In this document: positions 48,203-58,809 of the stretch, piece by piece
How positions within the stretch are numbered: position 1 is the stretch's first letter
Layout of the letters: every line of letters begins with the position of its first letter
NCBI GenBank assembly: GCA_021397835.1
Contig: JAJFZO010000080.1
Location: 372,001-436,000, forward strand
Length of the DNA: 64,000 nt
Reading direction: 5' to 3'
Source: Moringa oleifera
Lineage: Eukaryota; Streptophyta; Magnoliopsida; Brassicales; Moringaceae
Position numbers and translations under genes: made by a program
Notes under the pieces: generated by a model
Told to the model about the DNA's origin: nothing
What the model saw: only the letters and a program-made list of their open reading frames with translations
The model's database searches: none

Positions 48203-50190
48203 GGTGATTTTGAAAAGCAAAAGATGAGGAATAATTAATTAAAGAAGTGATGGATGGAGTTGGCAACTTATTTACAATGAAAACAATAATCATGAGCGTA
48301 CAAGATATTTTATACATTTACATTAATTGAACCATAATAGAATTTTCAATTGGAACACCAAAAAAAAAAGTGCAAAATTTGCTATGACCATGTCATACTT
48401 TTATTGTGCTATTAAAGTATCAAAAGCTTTGTTTGTCAAGGCCAAATTAGCCTAATTGGTAGCCATTCAATTGGACTTGCTGCTGGCCATGTATATGAGA
48501 AAAGGAAGCCCCATCCAGTGGCTTGTTCAAGGTCACTATTGGATGAAGCCAATTCTATAAAGAAAGGCAAACCCAAATAACATAGGATCTATAGGCACAA
48601 AGCTAATAGGCCTTGCTTTTTAGCTCAATTTATGGAAACACATCTGGCTGAGTCCTCTCAAATTGTTATAGGTTGCATTTTTCAACTTGACATCTAAGAT
48701 ATCAATATGATATTGCTATAAAAATTGCTAAAATTCAAGGTGGCCACCTCGAAATTTTTGAATATTTGGAATTCAAGAGACTTTCAAGAAACATGGAAAT
48801 TTTAATATTTATGTTAGTATTTTTTTTAAATAGTGATTAAAAAAATATGTTTATTTTATAAAATTTAGTTTCATCTTCAATTCGCAAGCTTCTAACTTAG
48901 AGAAAATTTAATAGATCCTATTTTGGGGAGATCTAAATTTAAATATTCTAAAAATTATGTCTGTATTTTTTAATTAAATACTTAATTTTATCGATTTTAA
49001 CTTGATAAAACAAGCTCTAATTTATGGAGAGGGTAATTTTTAATGATAAATCCATCTTCGTTTCAAAATCTCCTTACTTGAATAATGTCTACGGCTATCT
49101 TATCTTTCAAAATGCTTTCAACATAGGCCCATATAAAAAAAAAAACATTAAATAGATAGTTAATGTAGGCTGTGCTTCTAAGTAGTATTAAATCCTATGC
49201 ATAAATCACTTTCTTATTGCCAAACATTTTTCTAGGGAGACGGGCCCTCTTGGTAAGCCAGCCTGTTCTCAACATTGTTGACTTCATTTCTGATTTTTCA
49301 ACTTAAGCCTGTAGCTTGAGTTTCTCCATTGCCTTTGACTTGGTGGTTCCTCATGTTGAAACAAAAATTGCAAGCAATTCACATTGTTGATTTGGGTAAA
49401 CATAAATTTATTAGTTTATATATGTAAAATAATCTTAATTTTTTTTCATCAAACTCCATAAATAATTCATGAAACCTTAAATTTAATTATTAGAATTAAA
49501 TTCAAAGATACATGGATTTTAACTTTGACATAATTTACAAATTGATAATTATTTATCCATGAGTTGATTTTTTTAAAATTTTTATGATATATTATTATAT
49601 TATATAAATAATTTTGAAGTTGAAATGAAAAATCACAATCCCAAAAAATTGAATGAAAAAAATTGAATTTTACTATTGATAATGATAAATTCATACCCAA
49701 AATTAATTAAATTAATGGCTAATTTATGGGATCTTGATATGGAGGGGAACTTCTTTTCCATGTAAAAATAAATGGGTAAGTGAAAAAAATATTATAATAC
49801 TTGGTAAACAAAGGTGTCTGTGAAGTAAAGAAGTCCACTTACACATTGATTCTCGATTTTAATTTGGAGGAAAGTGAGTGTCCTTTTCACAAGCTCTATA
49901 TATTAGACCATTAACTAGTCCAACTCTATATAATTTTTTAACCAATCCAATTGTTACTTAATTTAATCATCCATTTAAAGTTACTTCAATAAGTTTTGAC
50001 AAGTTATGACCTAAATTTTGTTGAGTTTCTTGTCATTTTCTTTGGTGGACCAACATAATTCGATAAAGACCACTTTAATTTAACAAGGAGAATTTAAAAA
50101 TAAAAATTAAGTAGCTTAAATTAGATTGTAGGCATGCGTATTATAAAGTGAATATAAAAAAAGAATTTGAGATTTAATAATTTACTAAAT
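48203..50190. other. Intergenic DNA between TL1 and retroelement
   Basis: No coding traces seen. A slightly GC-richer part at 48,440-48,680 and another at 49,230-49,360 have no recognisable product. If TL1 belongs to the retroelement family described below, this 2 kb would be its lost gag/RT region or an insertion, but I see no RT or protease motif. Confidence 0.4.
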
Positions 50191-50194
50191 GTAA

Positions 50195-51330
50195 TGAGAA
50201 GACAATAACATGGAGAATGATATTGATTTCAAATCAATAAGGTAAATTGTAAATCAGATTCTTATAAACAGTTTTCCATATTCGATAGCTTTTTTTATAA
50301 AGCTAATGCATTGAGTGTTTCATCTTGTTTTTTGAGACAAGTGATTTTGGCAGAAGCCCATGGTGGTGTTTTGGGAGGACAATTTAATAGAGACAAAACT
50401 TCAGCTCTTAATTAAGCTAATTTTAATTGACCAAACAAGTTTAGAGATGTGGGCAGATTTGTAAAGCAATGCAAAGTATGTCATTTGGCTAAAACGAAGG
50501 GCATAAATTTTGGTTTGTATAGTCCATTACTGGTGCCTAATGCTCCATGGAAGGATTAAATTATGGTTGTTCTTAACTGATTCTCAAAGATGTCTCACTT
50601 TGTTCCTTACAATTGAACAAATGATGCATCTAATAATGTTGATCCGTATTTGAATGAGACAGTGAAATTGCAAGGCATTCCGAAGACGATTATTTCTGAT
50701 CAAGATTCAAAACTTCTTAGTCATTTTTAAAGAACTATATGGAGGAAGCTCTGTTCTTCTTTAAATTTCAATGGGTCCCATCATCTTCAAACCGATGGAC
50801 AAACAAGGGTAACAATGGGATTTTGTTTTTTCACAAATTAAGTTTGCCTACAATGGCTCCATGAATCATAGCATATGTATGAGTCCATTTCATGTTGTTT
50901 ATGTTGCTAATCCTACAGGTCTTTTGGATTTGGTTTCTCATCCTACAGCTAAGCAGTTTAGATAAAATGCTTATAAGAGGGCAAAACAGATTAAAAAGTT
51001 GCATCAGAGTGTAAGAGCAATCATTAAGAAACAAAATGAGAAATACAAGCAATTTTTTAATAAACATTGAAAGTATGTGGAGTTCAAAGATAGTGATATG
51101 GTTTGGATTCATCTATGGAAGGAAAGGTTTCGACAAGGTAAGTTTGGGAAGTTAAAACCAAAAGCTGATGGTCCATTCAAAGTGCTTAGGAGGATTGATG
51201 AAAATGCTTGTGAGATTGAGTTACTAGCTGATTATGGAGTTTCACTAACATTCAATATGGTCAACTTAAATCCATAACATGCTGAGAGAGATATTAAAGA
51301 CTTGAGAGCAACCTTTTTTCAACTAGGGGA
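50195..51330 (+). mobile_element. Ty3/gypsy integrase remnant, element 1
   Basis: A 5'-truncated pol remnant. In order: the end of the spacer before integrase (SCFLRQVILAEAHGG), the zinc-binding region with KQCKVCHLAK near 50,467, core-domain phrases (GIPKTIISDQDSKLLSHF; HHLQTDGQT near 50,779) and the C-terminal region with a clean open frame 51,077-51,277 (DMVWIHLWKERF, KLKPKADGPFKVL). Several in-frame stops and shifts interrupt the rest. The set is diagnostic of Ty3/gypsy integrase with its GPF/Y module. Reverse transcriptase and RNase H are absent from this copy. An LTR follows directly. Confidence 0.92.
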
Positions 51331-51333
51331 GAT

Positions 51334-51355
51334 TAACATAGGAGTACCTATGTTA
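51334..51355. repeat. Perfect 9-bp inverted repeat at LTR start
   Basis: TAACATAGG (51,334-51,342), loop AGTA, CCTATGTTA (51,347-51,355). It lies right after the purine-rich GGGGAGA, at the position where plus-strand priming and the LTR start are expected, and the LTR probably begins TGTTA within its right arm. Confidence 0.85.
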
Positions 51356-52034
51356 TCATAATCAACCCATGATGTTATGAGATACATAGTTGACATGCAC
51401 CTTGAAAGATTTTCAAAAGAGAGTGTTTTCTTTAGTTGTGGACTACCTTAGTAAATTTTCAAGAGAGAGTGTTATGGAAGTTTCTTTAGTTGTGGACAGT
51501 TGGCCTGTAACTTAGCAAATTTTTAAGAGAGAGTTATTTCAGCCCACTAACTTTATTTTTTATTGATAAAATGCATTAGACGAGCATTAAGTGTTGACTT
51601 TATTAACAAAAACTTAATTCTTTTTGTAGTTCCTATGCATGAAAGACTGTTTCATGCACTAATATTTATTTTCATACTTTAGACTTAGAAGATAGCTTAG
51701 ACTTTAATGTTATGTGCGAAAACTCTTTGCCTTCTCTCTTTCATCTTTGTATCTCTTTGGTTGAGAGTCATTAAGTGTTGGAAACATCTTTGGCCCTCTT
51801 AAGGTGGTGTTCATTTGCCTCTCTTTGAGTGCTGAGTTGTGAGGTTTTTGTATCTTTGTTTATTGTCCTTAGGATAATGATTTTCTACACCCTTTTGGTA
51901 CTAGACTTGATGATGAGCCTTTTATCCCCTATTTTTATTTAGATATATTTGAACTTATACTTGTACTTTCCAAACAAATTTTTAGGCAAAGTTACATCAT
52001 TTATATTCTAAACACCGTTCCATCATAATGTGGC
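51351..52034 (+). mobile_element. LTR 1 of the Ty3/gypsy family
   Basis: About 0.68 kb, identified by comparison with two other copies at 52,990-53,575 and 57,190-57,580. Shared landmarks include GTGGACAGTTGGC, CAAGAGAGAGTTATTTC, ACTAATATTTATTTTCATA, GTCATT with GTGTTG or GTAGTG, GGTGGTGT and TTCCATCATAAT near the end. Its first part holds three diverged ~52-bp tandem units (TTTTCAAGAGAGAGTG...GTGGAC); the other two copies have two. Because it follows integrase it is formally a 3' LTR. Confidence 0.88.
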
Positions 52035-52046
52035 ATCACAAACCAG
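52031..52046 (+). other. PBS-like site after LTR 1
   Basis: TGGCATCACAAACCAG closely resembles TGGTATCAGAGCCAG, the complement of initiator-Met tRNA used as primer-binding site by many plant Ty3/gypsy elements. Its presence after an LTR that follows integrase implies that a second element once continued rightward from this LTR. Confidence 0.55.
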
Positions 52047-52962
52047 TAAAACTTAAGCCTCAATCCCTAAGCCTAAACCTCAAATCGTTACCCTTAAATC
52101 ATAAATCCTAAATCTTGAATCCTAACTCCTAAACTAGCCTTTGAACCTTAACTTCTAAACCATAGACCACCTTAAATCATGAACTTTAAACCTTTATCGC
52201 TAAACACCAACCATTAAACCTGAACCCCCAAAACCTAAGCCCAAAATTGTAACCCCTAACCTTTAACCCATAAACCCTAGACCTTAACCTTTAACCCTTA
52301 AGTCTTAAACACAAACACTAAAACCCTACCTTATAAACCTTAATACCTAGACCCAAAAACTAACTTAAAACTGCAACCACTAAACAATAAACTCTAACCC
52401 CAAATCCTAAATCAAAACCCTTAAACTCTAAGCCAGAAACCCTAAACCTTGACCTTTAATCGTTAAACCATAAACTATGAACCTTGTTAGCCTAAACTAA
52501 AGCCAAAAAAATTAACCCTAGACCTTAAACCTTAAACCCTAACCCTTGGACCCTAAATCTTAAACCCAAAACCTTTAAGCCCTAAACCCTACACCATAAG
52601 CCCTAAACTCGAACTTTTAAATTTTAAGCCCTAACCCATCAACATTAACCCCAAATCTGTAAACCTAATACCTAAATTGTAATTGTAAAACCCTAAATCT
52701 TAAATCGTACCCAAAACCCAAAACTTAAACCACTAACCCTAAACTGTAAAGCCTAACACCTAAAGCCTGGCAAACCCTAAACCTAAACCTTAACACCCTA
52801 AAACTTAAACTCTAATCCTAACCCTAACCCATAAACCCAAACCTTTAAAGCCCAAACTCCAAGCTATAACCACTAAACCTAAAACCAAAGACCCTAAGCA
52901 ATTAACTATGACCCTTAAATTCTAAAATTAAACTCTAAACCATAGCCCCTGAACCTTAAAAT
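52047..52962 (+). repeat. Telomere-like heptamer array TL2, C-rich
   Basis: About 0.9 kb of degenerate CCCTAAA repeats, same orientation as TL1. It begins within about ten bases of the PBS-like site and ends shortly before the second LTR. Confidence 0.92.
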
Positions 52963-52989
52963 ACTCTTTAAAGATTTTAATAATGTTTA

Positions 52990-53575
52990 TTGATCGATAG
53001 TTGGCATACACCTTAGTAGATTTTAACGATAGAAAATTATGGTAATTTATTTAGTGATGGACAGTTGGCATGACCCTAGCAAATTTTCAAGAGAAAGTTA
53101 TTTCAATCCACTATCTCAATTTTGTGCCATTAATGGGCAAATTATCAATAGAAACTTGATTATTTTCGTAGTCCTTATTCATCGAAGGTTGGTCCATGTA
53201 CTAATATTTATTTTCATACTTTAGACCTAAAAACGAGCTTAGATTTGGATTGTATTTGCAAAAACTCGTTGAGTTCTCTCTTTTATTTTTGTATATCTAT
53301 CGTTGCGAGTCATTGAGTAGTGAGAAACACCACTATATCTCTTAGGGTGGTGTATATTTGTGGATTGAATAGAAAGTTGTAAGGTTTTGGTATCCTTGTT
53401 TGTTGTCCTCGAGGTAGTGATTTTTGTATTCCTTTGGAATTAAACTTAGTAGTGAGCCTTTTGCTCCTATTTTTATTCATATATGTTTGAAATTGTACTT
53501 GCATTTTCTAAACAAAATTTTTGACAAAGTTACAAAATTTTTCATTTCAAATACTATTCCATCATAATATGATAT
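52990..53575 (+). mobile_element. LTR 2 with degenerate PBS
   Basis: Second LTR copy, lacking the first bases of LTR 1. It ends TTCCATCATAATA followed by TGATATCCCACAATCG, a weaker version of the PBS-like sequence at 52,031. The next telomere-like array starts immediately. Confidence 0.88.
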
Positions 53576-53581
53576 CCCACA

Positions 53582-55792
53582 ATCGTTAAACCTCAAAGCA
53601 TAGATCTTAAACTTAAGCATGATAACACAAACCACCAAACGTTAAACTATAAATCATAAATAGCCCCCAAACCCTAACTTAAAACCCGAAATTCAAAACC
53701 ACAAATCTTGGACCTTATAACTTAAATCCCAAAATCTAACCATTAACCCCTAACTCCAAAATCGTAAACCCAATTCCTACACCATAACACCTAAACTATA
53801 TGTCAAACCCTTCTTTTCAACTGTAATCCAGAACTTATAACTCTGAAATCTTAATTGTCAAACCTTAACCACTAAATCCTAAACCTAAACCCCTAGATCT
53901 TTAACATTAAAACATTAAACACTAAACCCTAACTACTAAACAATAAATCTAAAATCATAACTTTAAACCCCAAACTCAAAATCTTAAATCAAAACCTCCA
54001 AACCATAATGCTAACCCTTAAATCTTAACCTAATAAATACTAACTCCTAAACCCTAACTCCAAACCCGAACTCCTAAACTCTCAATCTAAACACTACATT
54101 TTCAACTCTAAATCTTAAAACCTAACTGTAAAACATCAAACCCTAAACTTTAGAACTCAATCCGTAATCCCTAAACTCTAACCCTAAAACCTTAAACCTT
54201 GACCCCTAACTTTAAAGCCAACACCCAAACCCCAAAACCTTAACTCTTAAACCCTAATCCCTAGACCTTAACCCCAAACATTAAATAGTAAACCCTCAAC
54301 TCTATCACCAAACCCTACATCGAAAACCTTAACTTCTAAAACTAAATCCTAACACGTAGCCACTAAACCCTAAACCCTTACATTTAAATCCTCAAACCCA
54401 AAATCATAAGCCTTAACCTCAAACTATAACCTATAGCTCCTAACCCTAACCCTAACCCTTACATTTAAATCCTCAAACCCAAAATCATAAGCCTTAACCC
54501 TCAAACTATAACCTATAGCCCCTAACCCTAGCTCTAACCTTTACCCCTAAACCCACAATCTTAACCCCTAAATCATAAACTCTAAACCCTAAACAATGAG
54601 TCTTAACCTCTAAATCTAACCCTTGAACCATAAACCTTTAACTATAAAACCTAAACTATAAATCATAGACCTTAAACCCTAAACCAAAAACACCAACCAT
54701 TAAAAAAACCTTAAAACCCTAAGCTCTAAATCCTAACTATTAACTACCAAATTCCTAAATTTTAGCCATAAATGTTACATCCTAACCGAAAACCCTAAAC
54801 TTAACCCTCCAACTGTTAAATTTTAAGCCTTAAACCCAACCACTAAAATCCTAATCCCTAAACTCCAAACACTAACCCCTAAACCCTTAAAACCATAAAC
54901 CATAAATGCTAAACTTTAACCTGTATCCGCTAAACAAAAAATCCTAAACATTAAAAACTAACTTTTAAACCTTAAACCCTGTAGCCCAAACCAGAACCAC
55001 AAAATATTAACCTTAAACTCCTAATCCTAACCCTTTAAACTCTAACTCCGAGATCTTAATAATCAAACCCAAAACTCAAAACCACCCTACACACTAAACT
55101 GCAAGGCCTAAACCTAAACCTCCAAAACTTAAATCCTAACCCATAAAGACTAACCCCAAACTGTAAACCTTAACACTTAAACAGTAATCTTAAAAATCTA
55201 AACTCTAAATCATAAAAAGTAAACCAAAAACCCTAAACTTAAACCACTGACCCTAAGCCCTAACCCCGAAACTCAAAATCCTAATGCCTAACACTTGGTC
55301 ACAAAACCCTAAACCTTAAATCCTACCCTAACCTTTAATCCTTAACTCTACCACTTAAAACCTTAAAGCTTAAATCCTAAACCATAACCACTAAATCCAA
55401 AACAAATAACCCGAAGCCGTTAACCGTAACCCATAAATTCAAAAAATAAACCCCAAACCTCAAAAACCTAAATTGTAGACCATAACACCTTAACTCGAAC
55501 CTATAAACCCTAAATCCTAAATCCTGACCCTTAAATTGAAACCCTTAAACTCTAACCTCTAACACCTGATCCAAAACCTGCAACCATTAAACCCTAAACC
55601 CAAAATGCTAACCATTCAACTTTCACCCCTAAACCTGAACCCTAAAATCCTAAACACCAACATTTAAACCCTAAACTCTAACATTGAACCCTAATTCCTA
55701 AATCCAATACTTAAACCCTAACCATTAAACTCTAAGTCCTAAACCACATCCCCAAACACGTAAATACTAAATCCTTAACCCTAACCCATAAG
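53582..55792 (+). repeat. Telomere-like heptamer array TL3, C-rich
   Basis: About 2.2 kb, the longest C-rich field, same orientation as TL1 and TL2. It includes a short run of exact hexamers (CCCTAACCCTAACCCT near 54,445-54,460) and a fresh 81-bp tandem duplication at 54,375-54,537. It lies between an LTR/PBS and a reverse-transcriptase remnant, which is where gag and protease should be. Confidence 0.92.
54375..54537 (+). repeat. 81-bp tandem duplication inside TL3
   Basis: Two nearly identical units (ACCCTTACATTTAAATCC, then CATAAGCCTTAACC and ACCTATAGC) start 81 bp apart and differ at only a few positions, although neighbouring heptamers differ strongly. The array has therefore gained sequence recently by unequal exchange or slippage. 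Confidence 0.93.
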
Positions 55793-55794
55793 CT

Positions 55795-57165
55795 GCATTG
55801 GTGCAAAGCAAGGATGGCTCTTGGTGGATGTGTGAGAATACTCCAATCCTTTATGGTGAGGCTGATAATACTCCAATCCCTAACCCTAAATTAGTTCTAT
55901 TATTGCTCCAATCACCAAAAGTTGGAAAGGTAACAAGTATAAGTAGACTAGTGAAGTTGATGATGTTTTTGAGCCGTTGAAATTTAAAAAAAAAAAAAAG
56001 GGGGGGACAGAAGCTCATGTTTTGGCACTTCCTTATTTTGACAAGCTTTTTGAGGATGAAGATGATCTTCTAATGTTGGTATTGGTGCTGTTTTGATTCA
56101 CGAAGGAAAGCATATTGCCTTTTTCAGTGAGAAGCTTAATGATTGCCAAAGGAAGTACTCTACTTATGACAAGGAGTTCTATGCAGTTTACACAGCCTTT
56201 TGTTCTTTATTTGGATCATAGGAAGCATTAAAGTTCATCAATCACTAGCCCAAGTTAAACAAGAGACATGCAGCTTGGGTTGAGCTTTTGCAATCTTGTA
56301 ACTTTAGAAACGAGCATAAACTGATTCATTGAGTAAGAAGCATTCTCTTTTATCAATTATAACGGTTGAAGAGGTTAGATTTGATGCTTTCAAAGATCTC
56401 TATGAGAATGACATTAATTTCAGCTTCATATGATAGAATCACAAATCAAATTCTTTTAAACTGTTTTTTTTTTTCCTTATCTTTTATGGTTTTCTCTTTA
56501 AAGATAATGCATTGTGTGCTCCATCTTGTTTTTTGAGACAAGTGATTTGAGCAGAAGCACAAGGCAGTTTCTGGGAGGACACTTAGTAGAGACAAAACTC
56601 TTACTATTTTTCAAGCTAATTTCCATTAGTCAAACATTTTTAGAGACGTAGATAGGTTTGTGAAGCAATACAGGGTATGTCATTTGGCTAAATCAAAGGG
56701 CTAAAATTCTAGTTTATACACTTTATTACAGACCACTAATGCTCCATGGGAGAATGTGAGTCTTGATTTTGTTATTGGAGTACCAAGAACGCAAAGGAAT
56801 AAGATTCTATCATGGTTGTTATTGACAAGTTCTCAAAGATGCCTCACTTTCTTCCTTAACAAAAAAAAAATAATAATAATAATCATGCATCTCATATTGC
56901 TGATTGGTATTTCAAGGAGATTGTAAAGTTGCATGGTATTAGAAGTTTCTTAATTATTTTGGAGGACTTCATGGAGGAATCTGGGATATCTTCTTAAATT
57001 TCAGTAGCTTCCATCATCCACAAACCAATGGACAAATGGAGGTAGCAAAAAGGAGCTTGAAGAGCTTTTCTAGGAAGTTATGATCGCAAAAACATTAAGT
57101 AATGAGATATTGTTCTTCAATAGGTTGAGTTTGCCCACAACCGCTCCATGCATCATAGTAGGTAT
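55795..57165 (+). mobile_element. Ty3/gypsy RT, RNase H and integrase remnant, element 2
   Basis: Starts with a short reverse-transcriptase phrase (VQSKDGSWWMC), then after about 150 bp and a run of A and G (55,986-56,007) an RNase H part: TEAHVLALPYFDKLFE, IGAVLIHEGKHIAFFSEKL, RKYSTYDKEFYAVY. Integrase follows from about 56,510 (SCFLRQ, FVKQYRVCHLAKSKG, NAPWENVSLDFVIGVP, HASHIADWYFKEIVKLHG) to about 57,160. Many stops and shifts are present. The nucleotide sequence around 56,440-56,580 matches 50,220-50,390, so both remnants belong to one family. Most of RT and all of gag/protease are missing. Confidence 0.9.
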
Positions 57166-57189
57166 GAGTCTATTTGTGACACAAGAGTG

Positions 57190-57580
57190 CCTATGTTACC
57201 ACATTCAACCCGTAATGCTCTGTGATGGACAGTTGGCATACACCATGAAAGATTTTCAATAGAAAAAGTTGTAGAAGCTTGGTTAGTGATGGATAGATGG
57301 CATGCATCTTAGCAATTTTCAAGAGAGAGTTATTTTACCCCATTAACTCTTTTTTTTTTTCAATAAAATACATTAAATGAGCTAGTCATCTATTAAAATT
57401 TAATTATTTTTGAAGGCCTAATGGTGGACAGTTGGTAGGCACTAGTATTTATTTTGATGCTTTAAACCTAAAAGGTAGACCTTGATTGTATGGGTAAAAT
57501 TTTTTTGAGTTCTTCCTTTCATCTCTTTATCTCTTTAGTTGGGAGCCATTGGGTGGTGAGAATCATTATACCTTAAGGCT
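57190..57580 (+). mobile_element. LTR 3, truncated
   Basis: Starts TGTTACCACATTCAACCC, matching LTR 1 at 51,351, and continues through GTGATGGACAGTTGGC, AGAGAGAGTTATTT and ACTAGTATTTATTTT to ATTATACCTTAAGG, where similarity to the other LTRs stops. The 17-bp array begins at that point, so the last 250 bp or so of the LTR and any PBS are gone. Confidence 0.85.
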
Positions 57581-58805
57581 AATTCATCCTTAGCCCAATT
57601 ATATATTAAGATCAATTATTTATTAAGATCCATTATATATTAATCATAATGTTTTATTTGGCTCACATAAATCTTATGCCTTATTAATTCTTGGACACAA
57701 AAAACTTTTAGGCCTAATTAATTATTATACCCAATTAATTGTCATAAGGTCTAGCTAACTGTTAGATTCACTTATAATTTAGGTCTAATTCTTAGGTGGA
57801 ATAAAATCTTAGTCAAAATTAACAATTGAACTCAATCAACTGTTAGACTTCATTTTTTGCTAAGTTCAATTAATTATTAAGCTTAATTATATCTCAGATC
57901 CAATATTTTGTTCCTCAACTGAAATATTTTTTAATTTAATGCATGTTGGATTCAATTAATTATTAGTTCAAATTATATCTTAGATCTAATTAATTATTAA
58001 GTTTTATTTTATTTTTATCCCAATTATGTACTAAGCTCATTTCATTCTTTAGCTTAATTATTTATGGAGATAAATTATATATTATACCTAATTTTTATAT
58101 GGTTTAATTAAATTTTAAATCCAACTAATCATATATTTGTTAGAACAACTAATTGTCAACTTTGATTAATTGTTACACTTAACTAAATCTCAAGCCTTAT
58201 TACTTCTTATGCCAATTTAGTTTTTAAGCTCAATCAAGGAAATTTTTTTTATTAGGTCAAATTGTACGTTAAGCTTAATGATTTATTTAACACATTCAAA
58301 TCTTAAGCCTCATTAATTATTAATCTCAACTACATATTTGACTCAATTAAATTTTGGGCCCAATAAATAAATGTTATGCCTTGCTAATTTGTTGTCAGGC
58401 TCAATTAATTATTATGCACAATTATATTTTAAGGCTTAATTCATACTTAAGCCTAATTATGTATTGGGTCCATGCATACTTTGTCTAAGTATATCTTTAC
58501 CCAACTAAATATTGGATCCAATTTTATATTAGACTCAATAATAGTCTCACTTAGCTTTTAGTTCTAATTGTAAACTAAGCTCAATTATTTATTAAGCTTA
58601 ATTATATAGCAACTCCAATTTTTTATTAAGTTTAATAAATCTTAACCCTAATTGATTATTAGTTATGTCCCATTAAATATTAGGTTTAATCAATTGTTAC
58701 ACCTAAGTAATTGTTAGGCTCAACCAATTACATCTTAGACCACTTAATTATTGCACCCAATTTTTTTTATTAAGCCTATTTGCATATCAAATATAACTAA
58801 TCTTA
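57580..58805 (-). repeat. 17-bp minisatellite, minus orientation (field M1)
   Basis: Degenerate tandem units with consensus, on the minus strand, ATATAATTGGGCCTAAT. On the plus strand successive 17-mers such as TTAGCCCAATTATATAT and TAAGATCAATTATTTAT can be read off. About 70 units by length. Confidence 0.88.
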
Positions 58806-58809
58806 CACA

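Noticed and set aside
51077..51277. Stand-alone 66-codon gene
   Set aside because: It is the C-terminal part of the retroelement integrase and has no independent start or promoter.
54445..54460. Vertebrate-type (CCCTAA)n telomere, suggesting contamination
   Set aside because: Only about three hexamers occur, embedded in heptamer sequence of the plant type.
46750..55792. CRISPR or other spaced-repeat array
   Set aside because: Units are contiguous degenerate heptamers without spacers, in a plant nuclear context.
55798..55980. Stand-alone 60-codon gene at the end of TL3
   Set aside because: Its start is a reverse-transcriptase phrase; the rest is retroelement or heptamer-derived sequence.
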